Part shown: piece after piece, positions 26,147 to 34,103 of the stretch
Numbering within the stretch: the stretch's first letter is position 1
Layout of the letters: every line of letters starts with the position of its first letter
DNA from: an uncultured Mucilaginibacter sp.
Lineage (GTDB): Bacteria > Bacteroidota > Bacteroidia > Sphingobacteriales > Sphingobacteriaceae
Assembly: GCF_913773635.1 (NCBI RefSeq)
Contig: NZ_CAJYGQ010000004.1
Span: 1 to 64,000, forward strand
Direction: 5' to 3'
DNA: 64,000 bases
Made by a program: the position numbers and the translations under genes
Notes under the pieces: generated by a model
What the model saw: only the letters and a program-made list of their open reading frames with translations
The model's database searches: none
What the model was told of the DNA's origin: nothing

Positions 26147-28492
26147 ATGCAAAAAGTATCATATTACATCAATGAGCATTTGGCGGGTAAAAATCCTATT
26201 GAGGCTACTTTGTCATTTACTCCTTTTGTAAATCATCTTGAACACCATATCCAGTCGGCAGATTCTATCAAGGCCAGGTTTTATGCTTTTGCGCTTGACC
26301 ACTTCAAAGGTACAGCAAACGGTGATGCCAGCGCGTTAACCAACGGCTATGATACCTATGCGCTTGAACTAATTTATAGCGCATTATCTCCCGTGTTGCA
26401 AAGTGAAGACAACTGCTTTTGGGCGTTAAGTACGCCGGTACCCAACGAGATACTGTATAGTACTGATGCCTTTCATAAACTCATTACCAGCAAGGGCATT
26501 GAGGAGGCATCATCATCAATAATCACCAATGACGATGAACTGCGTCGTCAGCAACTGGAGTACGTATACCGGCTCATTTTGAAGCGCCTTTATCATTTTT
26601 CGTCGGTATTGAGCAGTAATGTATATTACACTTACCATCATCCTGTAACGGGCTTGTGCAGGCATTATCATATACATGTTAACACCAGCTTTATTGACAT
26701 ACAGGTAAAAGGCCCGCTTCCTGATCTGGAATTTGAAACTATTGAAAATTACCTTCAGGATGATAATGGGGGAGTAAGCATACTGGCCGAAATACTTCCC
26801 TTGAGCTTATTTAAGCTAGAAGGGTTTTCAGTTATTACTCTGGAGGATGTTACCGCCCGTAGAGCTATTGATGATATTCGTGATGCAATCAATGAGTCTA
26901 CCGAAGACCAGAAAGCATTATATCAAAAGGTAATTGATTCGCTTAAAGTATTAACCGAAAACACAGAGGTTAAATTTGGTTTACTTCCGTTTTTGAAATT
27001 AAACGGGCAGCCCTTGTTTGATCAGTCATCCTGTTCAGAAAGTATATTAATACAATCTGCCTCAAAGTATGGCGTTGCCGAAGCTGCCTATCACGCCTTG
27101 GTTACGCGTTACGAAAAAGAACCGAAAGCAAAATTTTTTAGTTCAATAACTGAAGCACTCGAAAACAAGTACTTCTTTTTAAAAGTATTGCGCGAGTCGG
27201 GTATTAAATCATACGCCGTCATCCCGGTTTTCCATAATAAGCACATAGCAGGTATTATGGAAGTTTACTCAGAGAAAGAGCTTGTGTTTTATGAAAATCT
27301 GTTGTCGCGTCTAGAGTTTGCTTTGCCTCTGGTTGCTCAATTACTTCAAAATACTATAGAGTACTTTAACGATTGTATCACTGATGTAATCAAGGAAAAA
27401 TTCACCTCTATTCAGCCCGCTGTACAGTGGAAGTTTAACGAAGTTGCGTGGGATTACATCAAGAACCCTAACCGGCGCAGAAAAAAGAAAGAGCAAAATG
27501 ACATCACCTTTAAAAATGTTTTTCCGTTATATGGTGCTATAGATATACGTAACTCAACCATTGAGCGCAACATTGCCCTGCAGCAGGATATGCGCCGTGT
27601 TACCAAGCTACTACTTAAAATTTTGCTAACGCTTGATGAGCAATACCCTAACGACCGCTGGCAACCTTTAATAGATAAGGCCAACAATTGGTTGCAGGTA
27701 CTGCAAAATCCCATCAACGCCGGCGAAGAGGTTACTCTGAATGCTTTTCTTGAAGATGAAGCAGGTAAGGTATTGAGCGAGTTTAAAAATGGAAACGCGG
27801 AGAGTGCCGAGTTGCTTGACCGTTACCTGGAAATGATATCGCAGGAGAATGATGGCCCGGCGTTTACGCAACGCAACCGCCTCGAGAATGCCATGCAAAC
27901 CATTAATCATTGCATTAATAAGTATTTTGAGCAGGCTCAGCATCGTTTGCAAAGTATATATCCGTGTTATTTTGAGAAGTTTCGTACCGATGGTGTTGAG
28001 TATGACATTTACGTTGGCCAAACCATATCCCCGCAACAGTCATTTTCACATGATTGCTTAAAGCAAATGCGTATGTGGCAACTAACATCAATGGTGGAGG
28101 TTGCCCGCCAAACCCACCAGTTGCTTGAGCGCTTACCGGCCGTTTTGCAAACTACCCAGCTCATTTTCATACACAGCATGGCCATTGACATATGCTTCAG
28201 GAACGATGAACGCCGCTTTGACGTGGAGGGTGCCTATAACATAAGGTATGAAGTAATCAAAAAGCGCATAGATAAAGTAATGCTTGCCGATGGATCAGAA
28301 AGGCTGACTCAACCAGGTAAAATTGCCATTGTTTACTTTACCGAAGAAGAAGCTAAAGAACAATTAGAGTATATAAAAGAACTGCAAGGCAAAAACTTAG
28401 TCAAGCCAGAGGTTGAACACCTGCAACTGGAGGAGCTGCAAGGAGTAGTAGGCTTAAAAGCCCTAAGGTTAAGCGTAAATTTTGAAGCTTGA
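26147..28492 (+). CDS. Large GAF-like protein, unrecognised function
   Basis: The ATG at 26147 gives 781 residues; a TTG at 26111 would add 12. The N-terminal half is a helical region I do not recognise. Residues about 320-420 look GAF-like (LRESGIKSYAVIPVFHNKHI). Next comes FPLYGAIDIRNSTIERN, whose DIRNST part recalls the first metal motif of class III nucleotide cyclases. No second cyclase motif is evident. The C-terminal part includes FRTDGVEYDIYVGQ. It has no signal or membrane segments. It closes the HD-PycTM/ppk1 run, 75 bases after the lipoprotein gene. Confidence 0.7.
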   Translation: MQKVSYYINEHLAGKNPIEATLSFTPFVNHLEHHIQSADSIKARFYAFALDHFKGTANGDASALTNGYDTYALELIYSALSPVLQSEDNCFWALSTPVPNEILYSTDAFHKLITSKGIEEASSSIITNDDELRRQQLEYVYRLILKRLYHFSSVLSSNVYYTYHHPVTGLCRHYHIHVNTSFIDIQVKGPLPDLEFETIENYLQDDNGGVSILAEILPLSLFKLEGFSVITLEDVTARRAIDDIRDAINESTEDQKALYQKVIDSLKVLTENTEVKFGLLPFLKLNGQPLFDQSSCSESILIQSASKYGVAEAAYHALVTRYEKEPKAKFFSSITEALENKYFFLKVLRESGIKSYAVIPVFHNKHIAGIMEVYSEKELVFYENLLSRLEFALPLVAQLLQNTIEYFNDCITDVIKEKFTSIQPAVQWKFNEVAWDYIKNPNRRRKKKEQNDITFKNVFPLYGAIDIRNSTIERNIALQQDMRRVTKLLLKILLTLDEQYPNDRWQPLIDKANNWLQVLQNPINAGEEVTLNAFLEDEAGKVLSEFKNGNAESAELLDRYLEMISQENDGPAFTQRNRLENAMQTINHCINKYFEQAQHRLQSIYPCYFEKFRTDGVEYDIYVGQTISPQQSFSHDCLKQMRMWQLTSMVEVARQTHQLLERLPAVLQTTQLIFIHSMAIDICFRNDERRFDVEGAYNIRYEVIKKRIDKVMLADGSERLTQPGKIAIVYFTEEEAKEQLEYIKELQGKNLVKPEVEHLQLEELQGVVGLKALRLSVNFEA

Positions 28493-28653
28493 TTATTAAT
28501 GATGCAGTAAAAAGTACGAGTAGTGTTACTACAAAGATTGTACTAACTACGTTAGCTATGGGTGTCCTGCCCAAATTGCGTTGCTAAATAATTAAGGGGA
28601 AATATTGAATAATTGTTAAGTTTTTATCGCCAAAACCGTTACTTTGTAACTGA

Positions 28654-29490
28654 ATGGCGCTTTATATAACATCACTTAATTCAGGCAGCAACGGTAATTG
28701 TTATTATGTTGGTAATAAGCAGGAAGCTGTATTAATTGATGTCGGCATATCATGCCGCGAAGTTGAGCGCAGAATGCTGAGACTTGGACTCAACATACAA
28801 AAAGTTAAAGCTATTTTTATATCCCACGAGCATTCAGATCATATAAGGGGCTTAACTGTACTATCAAAGAAGTATCAGATTCCTGTTTACATTACCACAG
28901 CAACTATGACTTATGGCCGGCTGTTTTTAGAGCCGCACTTGGTTATTCCTTTTAAAGCTTATGAACCGGTTTTAATTGGCGGGCTAAAAGTAAACGCTTT
29001 CCCAAAATATCATGATGCAGCCGAGCCGCACAGCTTTTTAGTTAGTTGCTGTAACGTTAACGTTGGCGTATTTACCGACATTGGAGTTACCTGTCAGCAT
29101 CTGATAAATCATTTTAAACAATGCCATGCTGCGTTTCTAGAGGCAAATTACGATGAGGCCATGCTTGCAAGTGGCAGCTATCCGTATCATCTGAAAAAGC
29201 GCATTAGCGGGGGGCGTGGGCATTTGTCAAATCATCAGGCGTTAGAGCTTTTTAAGTTACACCGGCCGCAATTTATGAGTCACCTGTTGCTAGCTCACTT
29301 ATCGAAAGATAACAACTGCCCTGATGTTGCGAGAAACATGTTTTTGCCGCATGCCCAGGATACTCAAATCATTTTGGCATCACGTTACCAGGAAACGCCG
29401 GTGTATCAAATTAAGCAGGAAGCCGTTATTACGGTATCAACTTACATTAGTCAGCCATCTGCAATGCAAGCACAATACTCGCTGTTTTAA
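28654..29490 (+). CDS. MBL-fold metallo-hydrolase (YycJ/WalJ-like)
   Basis: The 278-residue cytoplasmic protein begins MALYITSLNSGSNGNCYYVG and has the metal motif SHEHSDHIRG, a second His in KYHDAAEPH, and a late HLLLAHLSKDNNC. It resembles the YycJ/WalJ group, predicted 5'-3' exonuclease or phosphodiesterase-like enzymes. TTACTTTG (28639-28646), with ATTG 23 bases upstream, could be its promoter, giving almost no leader. Confidence 0.88.
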   Translation: MALYITSLNSGSNGNCYYVGNKQEAVLIDVGISCREVERRMLRLGLNIQKVKAIFISHEHSDHIRGLTVLSKKYQIPVYITTATMTYGRLFLEPHLVIPFKAYEPVLIGGLKVNAFPKYHDAAEPHSFLVSCCNVNVGVFTDIGVTCQHLINHFKQCHAAFLEANYDEAMLASGSYPYHLKKRISGGRGHLSNHQALELFKLHRPQFMSHLLLAHLSKDNNCPDVARNMFLPHAQDTQIILASRYQETPVYQIKQEAVITVSTYISQPSAMQAQYSLF

Positions 29491-29720
29491 AACATAACGC
29501 TTTGTTTTGGACCTTTGATAAGGGAATATGATATCGACCCAATAAGATGCACGGCAGGCTTAGCTGTAATACTGATAAAATTTCACAAATATTTTTATTA
29601 CTTTTGTACTAATTAAAAAATCTGACTTCAAAAGCTTTTACTTTCGAGCGTTTTCAGGATAAAGTTCTGTAATGCATTTGCTACTTCCCTTACAGTTTTT
29701 TATAACAACTATTGCAAATT

Positions 29721-30086
29721 ATGCTCAAACGTATACTGGTACTTGACGACAACATGGACATTCTTGACATTGTTCATGAAGTGCTTACTTATGAGCAATT
29801 TGAAGTAAAATCAACATCAGACAGCAGTGGTATTATAACCATAGCAGAGAACTATAATCCTGATTTGATCATCCTTGATTTTAAATTGATGGATACTAAT
29901 GGTGGTGATATATGTCGTAGTATGAAATCTCATAAGATATTACATAAAACGCCAGTTATTATCTTTTCTGCTTACACCACTAATAACGTTGATTTTTACA
30001 GTTTCGGCTGTGATGCGGTTATTGCAAAGCCGTTTGATTTAACTGAGCTGATAAACACCGTTAATCAATGTCTTAGTTTAAACTAG
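29721..30086 (+). CDS. Stand-alone response-regulator receiver protein
   Basis: The 121-residue protein is a lone receiver domain with no output domain. It has the acidic pair in LVLDDNMD, the phospho-acceptor Asp in LIILDFKL, the Ser in IIFSAYT and the Lys in IAKPFD. ATG 29721 was chosen over a TTG three codons upstream. Such proteins relay phosphate or act by protein contact. No kinase gene is next to it, although one lies at 47451. Confidence 0.9.
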   Translation: MLKRILVLDDNMDILDIVHEVLTYEQFEVKSTSDSSGIITIAENYNPDLIILDFKLMDTNGGDICRSMKSHKILHKTPVIIFSAYTTNNVDFYSFGCDAVIAKPFDLTELINTVNQCLSLN

Positions 30087-30136
30087 TTTCTTTAATCAAG
30101 CTTGTAAATACTATAGCTGGCATGCAGCAAAATATT

Positions 30137-30155
30137 ATATTAGCGACGCTAATAT
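30137..30155 (+). repeat. 8-bp inverted repeat abutting the tRNA 5' end
   Basis: ATATTAGC (30137-30144) and GCTAATAT (30148-30155) flank GAC. The right arm ends exactly one base before the mature tRNA-Lys. It may form a leader hairpin in the precursor or act as an upstream operator. Confidence 0.6.
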
Positions 30156-30231
30156 GACTCCGTAGCTCAGTTGGTAGAGCAACTGACTCTTAATCAGTGG
30201 GTCGAGAGTTCGAGCCTCTCCGGGGTCACCA
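30156..30231 (+). tRNA. tRNA-Lys (anticodon CTT)
   Basis: A complete cloverleaf is visible. The acceptor is GACTCCG/CGGGGTC, the D arm GCTC...GAGC, the anticodon stem ACTGA/TCAGT with loop CTCTTAA (anticodon CTT), the T arm GAGAG-TTCGAGC-CTCTC, and the CCA end is encoded. The total is 76 bases. Confidence 0.97.
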
Positions 30232-30234
30232 GTA

Positions 30235-30267
30235 AAAAGCCTCCATATACTTTATGGGGGCTTTTCC
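30235..30267 (+). terminator. Terminator after tRNA-Lys
   Basis: AAAAGCCTCCATA (30235-30247) pairs with TATGGGGGCTTTT (30253-30265), with one G-U pair. It directly follows the tRNA. Confidence 0.85.
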
Positions 30268-30313
30268 ATTTAAATAGCCATGTATATATGATTATTAGTT
30301 ATGAGAATAGCAA

Positions 30314-30349
30314 AAAAAAGCCGCCTGGAGTAACCCAGGCGGCTTTTTT
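30314..30349. terminator. Bidirectional terminator before the PAP2 gene end
   Basis: AAAAAAGCCGCCTGG (30314-30328) is perfectly complementary to 30335-30349. It has A- and T-runs on both sides, so it works for the minus-strand gene ending at 30371 and for plus-strand readthrough from the tRNA. Confidence 0.88.
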
Positions 30350-30370
30350 AACTTCTTCTTGAATAAGAAA

Positions 30371-31027
30371 TTATTTCATACCGTATTGACCTTCTTGCTC
30401 CATGGCAAGGGCAAGAGCTTTTTGCCGGCGGTCCATTCTTTTGTTAAACATCATTTTTTGCAGCTTATGTGTTAGGTAAGCCGAACCAGTACCTACAAGC
30501 ACTCCTGCCAGTACGTCGCTTGGATAGTGCGCTCCGCGGTACATTCTTGAATAGGCCGTTGCACCTGCAAAAGCAAAGCTTGGCGCAATAACATACCATT
30601 TAGGATAAGCAAGGCTTATTGACGTTGCCACCGAAAATGCAGTGGATGTATGTCCTGATGGAAAAGAATAATCAGTAGGGGATGTATTGCCTTGTAAAAC
30701 AATCTTATCGGCCCAGGTAACAAACGGACGCTGACGCTGAATAGTATTCTTCATCATCATGGTAATAGCAGTATTGCCTAAAAGGGCTATACCGGTATTC
30801 ATGGCTGTTTGCTTAAGCTTTTGATCATGCTTGGCAATACCAATGGCCATTAAAGTAAGCGGGGTAGCCGCCGACATGTAAATGGCATGATTGGATACAA
30901 ATTTCCAACTCGAGCTTTCATCGCCGCGGTTTGGATTAAATTTGTTTAAAAGATTGACGTCCCAGTTTTGAGCTTTTACAAATGATGCTTGAATACAAAG
31001 CACCAATACAATCAGTTTAAATTTCAT
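30371..31027 (-). CDS. PAP2-family membrane phosphatase (second copy)
   Basis: The 218-residue protein has a signal peptide (LIVLVLCIQASFVKAQ) and the PAP2 motifs KNTIQRQRPF, SFPSGHTSTAF and SRMYRGAHYPSD. It is a paralogue of the protein at 21003, sharing SISLAYPKWYVIAPS almost word for word. The C-terminus has an added basic tail. It is downstream of the flippase-like and phosphodiesterase genes on the same strand, pointing to lipid or cell-envelope chemistry. Confidence 0.9.
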   Translation of the reverse strand: MKFKLIVLVLCIQASFVKAQNWDVNLLNKFNPNRGDESSSWKFVSNHAIYMSAATPLTLMAIGIAKHDQKLKQTAMNTGIALLGNTAITMMMKNTIQRQRPFVTWADKIVLQGNTSPTDYSFPSGHTSTAFSVATSISLAYPKWYVIAPSFAFAGATAYSRMYRGAHYPSDVLAGVLVGTGSAYLTHKLQKMMFNKRMDRRQKALALAMEQEGQYGMK

Positions 31028-31257
31028 TTATAAGTAAGGGGTTATTAAGTATGTCTTTTCTCTATAACTAATTACTAAATAATGAAAGGTTGGTTATGAT
31101 AACTGAAATTAAGAATGTCCTAAATTTTGGCTATTATCGGGACGTTGTTTTATAAAATTAATAAATAATACGCAAGTTCCAAATTATTTTTATGCTGCTT
31201 GAAAGTTACAAACGACAAATTGGTTAATAAATTGTATTGCTGCTTATAAATTAATTC

Positions 31258-32391
31258 CTAGTTTATGACTTGTTTACGGTGTTGACGTTGCGTTTGTTTC
31301 CTTAATAAATTAATTACTGAATATGCTCCTATAATGGCTGGAAAAAATAACAAGAAAGAGCGCTGTAAGAGGGTAAAAATAGATAATAACGCAGCAGGCA
31401 CAATTTTACCAAAAAGTACAGAGATGCTCACTTCGGCAAAGCCGCTACCGCCCGGGCTTGGCGCAAAATAAATCATAAATTGTATCAATATTTGTATTGA
31501 AATTACTTGTACCAGGCTTGCATTAACACCCAGGCCGAGCAAAATAACGTACTGCATGCAATACTTATTCATGTAAAGCAACGTAGTTATTACTAAACTC
31601 AGCGGAAACAGAAATGGATGCTGCTTGATAATTACGCTGCAGGTTTGCTGATATTTTGATATATTAACGAATGATTTTTCGGCCCATGCTGCAAGTTTTT
31701 CTTTGCGCTTCGGGAAAATTGCAGATAAACCTGATGCTATTTTTTTTATAATTACGCCTACCCAAACCGGCTTCCAAAATGCCAGTAAAAAGGCAATTAA
31801 AAACAGCAGGAAAAAGCTAAAGCCATATTTAAGCATGGCTGGTACAATGCCGCTTACATAACTGGTATCCATTAGCATAATGGCAACAAAGCCGGCCAAA
31901 GGCATAAAAATAAGCGTTGCGCCCATGTTAATCAGGCTTACCGCAAAGGCGTCTATAAAGGTAACACCTGCACTGGTATAAACATATATTTGAGCCGGAC
32001 CGGCGCCGCCGTGCGCCGGGGTAACAGCTCCCATAAACATATTAGCCACATTAGCCCTGAAGCTAACCCAGTGAGACACCTCAGGGTTAAGCTTACGTAT
32101 GTAAATATGATTACGCCAGCTACCCAGCATCAAATCAACAAAAAGCATCAGCAAACAAATAGCAATGTATTTGTACGAAATATGTTGTAGTGCTTCAACC
32201 GTTTGACCAGTATTATTATAAAAGAAAATACCCGCTATGGTTAAAACGGTTATCAGCGCAAACCAAAGCGAGCCTTTAATAATAATACTTTTATCAAATA
32301 CCGATTTTACCTCTTGCTTACCCTCATTTTCAATTTGCTTTTCCTGGGTTGGTGTAACGTTTAAGCTTGAATTTTCTGCTGAATCAGACAT
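31258..32391 (-). CDS. Flippase-like integral membrane protein (LPG-synthase TM family)
   Basis: The 377-residue protein has about eight membrane segments and resembles the UPF0104/AglD-type family (N-terminal part of MprF). Typical stretches are AVTPAHGGAGPAQIYVYTSAG and YFAPSPGGSGFAEVS. The family is linked to lipid or lipid-linked sugar translocation. It begins 36 bases after the phosphodiesterase gene, so the two are probably co-transcribed. Confidence 0.85.
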   Translation of the reverse strand: MSDSAENSSLNVTPTQEKQIENEGKQEVKSVFDKSIIIKGSLWFALITVLTIAGIFFYNNTGQTVEALQHISYKYIAICLLMLFVDLMLGSWRNHIYIRKLNPEVSHWVSFRANVANMFMGAVTPAHGGAGPAQIYVYTSAGVTFIDAFAVSLINMGATLIFMPLAGFVAIMLMDTSYVSGIVPAMLKYGFSFFLLFLIAFLLAFWKPVWVGVIIKKIASGLSAIFPKRKEKLAAWAEKSFVNISKYQQTCSVIIKQHPFLFPLSLVITTLLYMNKYCMQYVILLGLGVNASLVQVISIQILIQFMIYFAPSPGGSGFAEVSISVLFGKIVPAALLSIFTLLQRSFLLFFPAIIGAYSVINLLRKQTQRQHRKQVIN

Positions 32392-32427
32392 GGTTGGTGA
32401 TGGCGTTTGGGTTGATGTTTGGAGATA

Positions 32428-33846
32428 CTAAAAAAGTGATTCGCCTTCAGATGCTTTAGGCGTAATACCTTTCCATTTAAGTATGGAGTTAAAAAGATCG
32501 GCTGTACGTGCGGGCTGCGTATGCCAGTTTTTTTGGTTGTAAATAAGCGGCACGTGTATGTGCGATTTATGAAGCGATCCATGTGAGCCTAAATGTTCAG
32601 GGTATTCCCAAAAATCACGAAGGTCATGTCCTACCCGGGCGCTAATCACGATATCGCCCGCACGGCGGCTTCTAAACAATTGGTGTATCTGGAATAATGA
32701 GTCAGGGTAATCGGTTTCAAAAGTAGCTTCCAATGCAGCACGATGTCCGTTCACCTCAATATCTCTGCCTTGTTTAAGCGGGTCGGCACTTTCGGGGCGG
32801 TATATAAATTTATCGCCATTTACCTGTACTGTTGCTTTACCCTCAGCACTATGCACAACATAGGTTTGCTCGGTATTGCCGCGGTAAATTCCAAAATCAA
32901 CCGCTTGCTCGGCAATCAGGCTGTTTAAGCGACTGGTTCCCATAGCCGTGTTAATTTCACTCTCGCTCAGCGGATGATCGCCATCATGATTAAGCAGGTG
33001 TATACTGCCAAATGAGTTACCGGATATCATTACTGCCGATTTTGGATTTGATTTCCAAATTGTTGGGTAGTAAACAGATTTTAAGTCGTTGTTAGTCATC
33101 CAATCACCCAAGTCAAGGTGCTTCTCGGTAGGAGTAAGTCCATGATCTGATGTCATTACAAATAAGGTATCATCCCACCAGCCTTTTTGCTCTAACAGGG
33201 CGCGTACCTCACCAAGGCTGTTGTCAACTATTTTGTAAGCCTCAATGGTACGTGCGTCACGCACATGGTGATAATGAGAGTCCCAGTCAACACTCGGAAA
33301 CACAGCAAACAAAAAATCAAAATCTTTGCCCGACTGCAGCATATCCATAATGCGCTGATGCCCCTGAAGGTCAACCGGGTGGTGACGTTTCCAAAAATGT
33401 GCACGTGTATATAACAACCCTTTACCTTTCTTACCCAAATCATACTCATCCGGTACGTTGCGGGTAATCATGTTATAAAGGTTGTATGACTCGCCCATTA
33501 ACTCAAAAAGCGTAGGCTTATCAGCTGGCATGTCGGTATTAAACCACGCCGCTTCAGGCCCGCAGTAAGAGCGCATGGCCATTTTATTCCAACGGGTACG
33601 TTTAAATTCTTTTTTATCAAACCAACGTATACCGGTAATGCCCATAGTGCCCGGAAAGTGCCCGGTCAAAAATGGCAGGTATGCAGGCCCTGTGGTTGAC
33701 GGAAAACATGTGGTTGCTTTACGGTAGGTACCCTCGTCAATGATGCGTTTTATATTTGGTAAAAGGCCCTGATTTATAAGTTCCGGCATTATTTCGGCAT
33801 GAGCGCCATCAACCAGGTAAAATAGGGTTCGTTTTTTATTGTGCAT
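32428..33846 (-). CDS. Alkaline phosphatase superfamily phosphodiesterase
   Basis: The start was set at ATG 33846 (MHNKKRTLFYLVDGAHAE), giving 472 residues. It is related to nucleotide pyrophosphatase/phosphodiesterases: metal Asp in LVDGAHAE, nucleophile Thr in CFPSTTGPAYL, SVDWDSHYHH and MTSDHGLTPTEKH. No signal peptide is obvious with this start. Its pairing with a flippase-like gene and a PAP2 gene suggests phospholipid or glycolipid head-group turnover, but the substrate is not shown. Confidence 0.85.
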   Translation of the reverse strand: MHNKKRTLFYLVDGAHAEIMPELINQGLLPNIKRIIDEGTYRKATTCFPSTTGPAYLPFLTGHFPGTMGITGIRWFDKKEFKRTRWNKMAMRSYCGPEAAWFNTDMPADKPTLFELMGESYNLYNMITRNVPDEYDLGKKGKGLLYTRAHFWKRHHPVDLQGHQRIMDMLQSGKDFDFLFAVFPSVDWDSHYHHVRDARTIEAYKIVDNSLGEVRALLEQKGWWDDTLFVMTSDHGLTPTEKHLDLGDWMTNNDLKSVYYPTIWKSNPKSAVMISGNSFGSIHLLNHDGDHPLSESEINTAMGTSRLNSLIAEQAVDFGIYRGNTEQTYVVHSAEGKATVQVNGDKFIYRPESADPLKQGRDIEVNGHRAALEATFETDYPDSLFQIHQLFRSRRAGDIVISARVGHDLRDFWEYPEHLGSHGSLHKSHIHVPLIYNQKNWHTQPARTADLFNSILKWKGITPKASEGESLF

Positions 33847-34025
33847 TAATACTGAACTTATAGGTGGAGTTAAAAATAGCTTACAGGCAGCTTTTAACAA
33901 TCGGTAAATATAATTTTTACAATAAACAATCAGCTTATAAACTTTTATAAAGCTTTACAGGGCACTCGCTTTAAACTAAATAACCTGCTTTAACAACTTT
34001 TTAATAAATATTTTGTAGTTGAGTA

Positions 34026-34095
34026 AACCGGCCGTCACAAAAAACATCTTTTAATGTTATTGATTACTAATTTATTATAAATACAACCGGCCGTT
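34026..34095. promoter_or_regulatory. Direct repeat AACCGGCCGT upstream of the barrel gene
   Basis: The ten-base word AACCGGCCGT occurs at 34026-34035 and 34085-34094, the second ending 9 bases before the start codon at 34104. Each contains the palindrome CGGCCG in an AT-rich background, so a regulator-binding role is possible. Confidence 0.35.
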
Positions 34096-34103
34096 CTATT
34101 AAA

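Noticed and set aside
27668-28036. 122-codon minus-strand frame inside the GAF-like gene
   Set aside because: It is antisense to a well-supported long gene, has no similarity or promoter, and follows the codon bias of the opposite strand.
30156-30362. 63-codon frame across the tRNA
   Set aside because: It only reads through the tRNA gene and its terminators.
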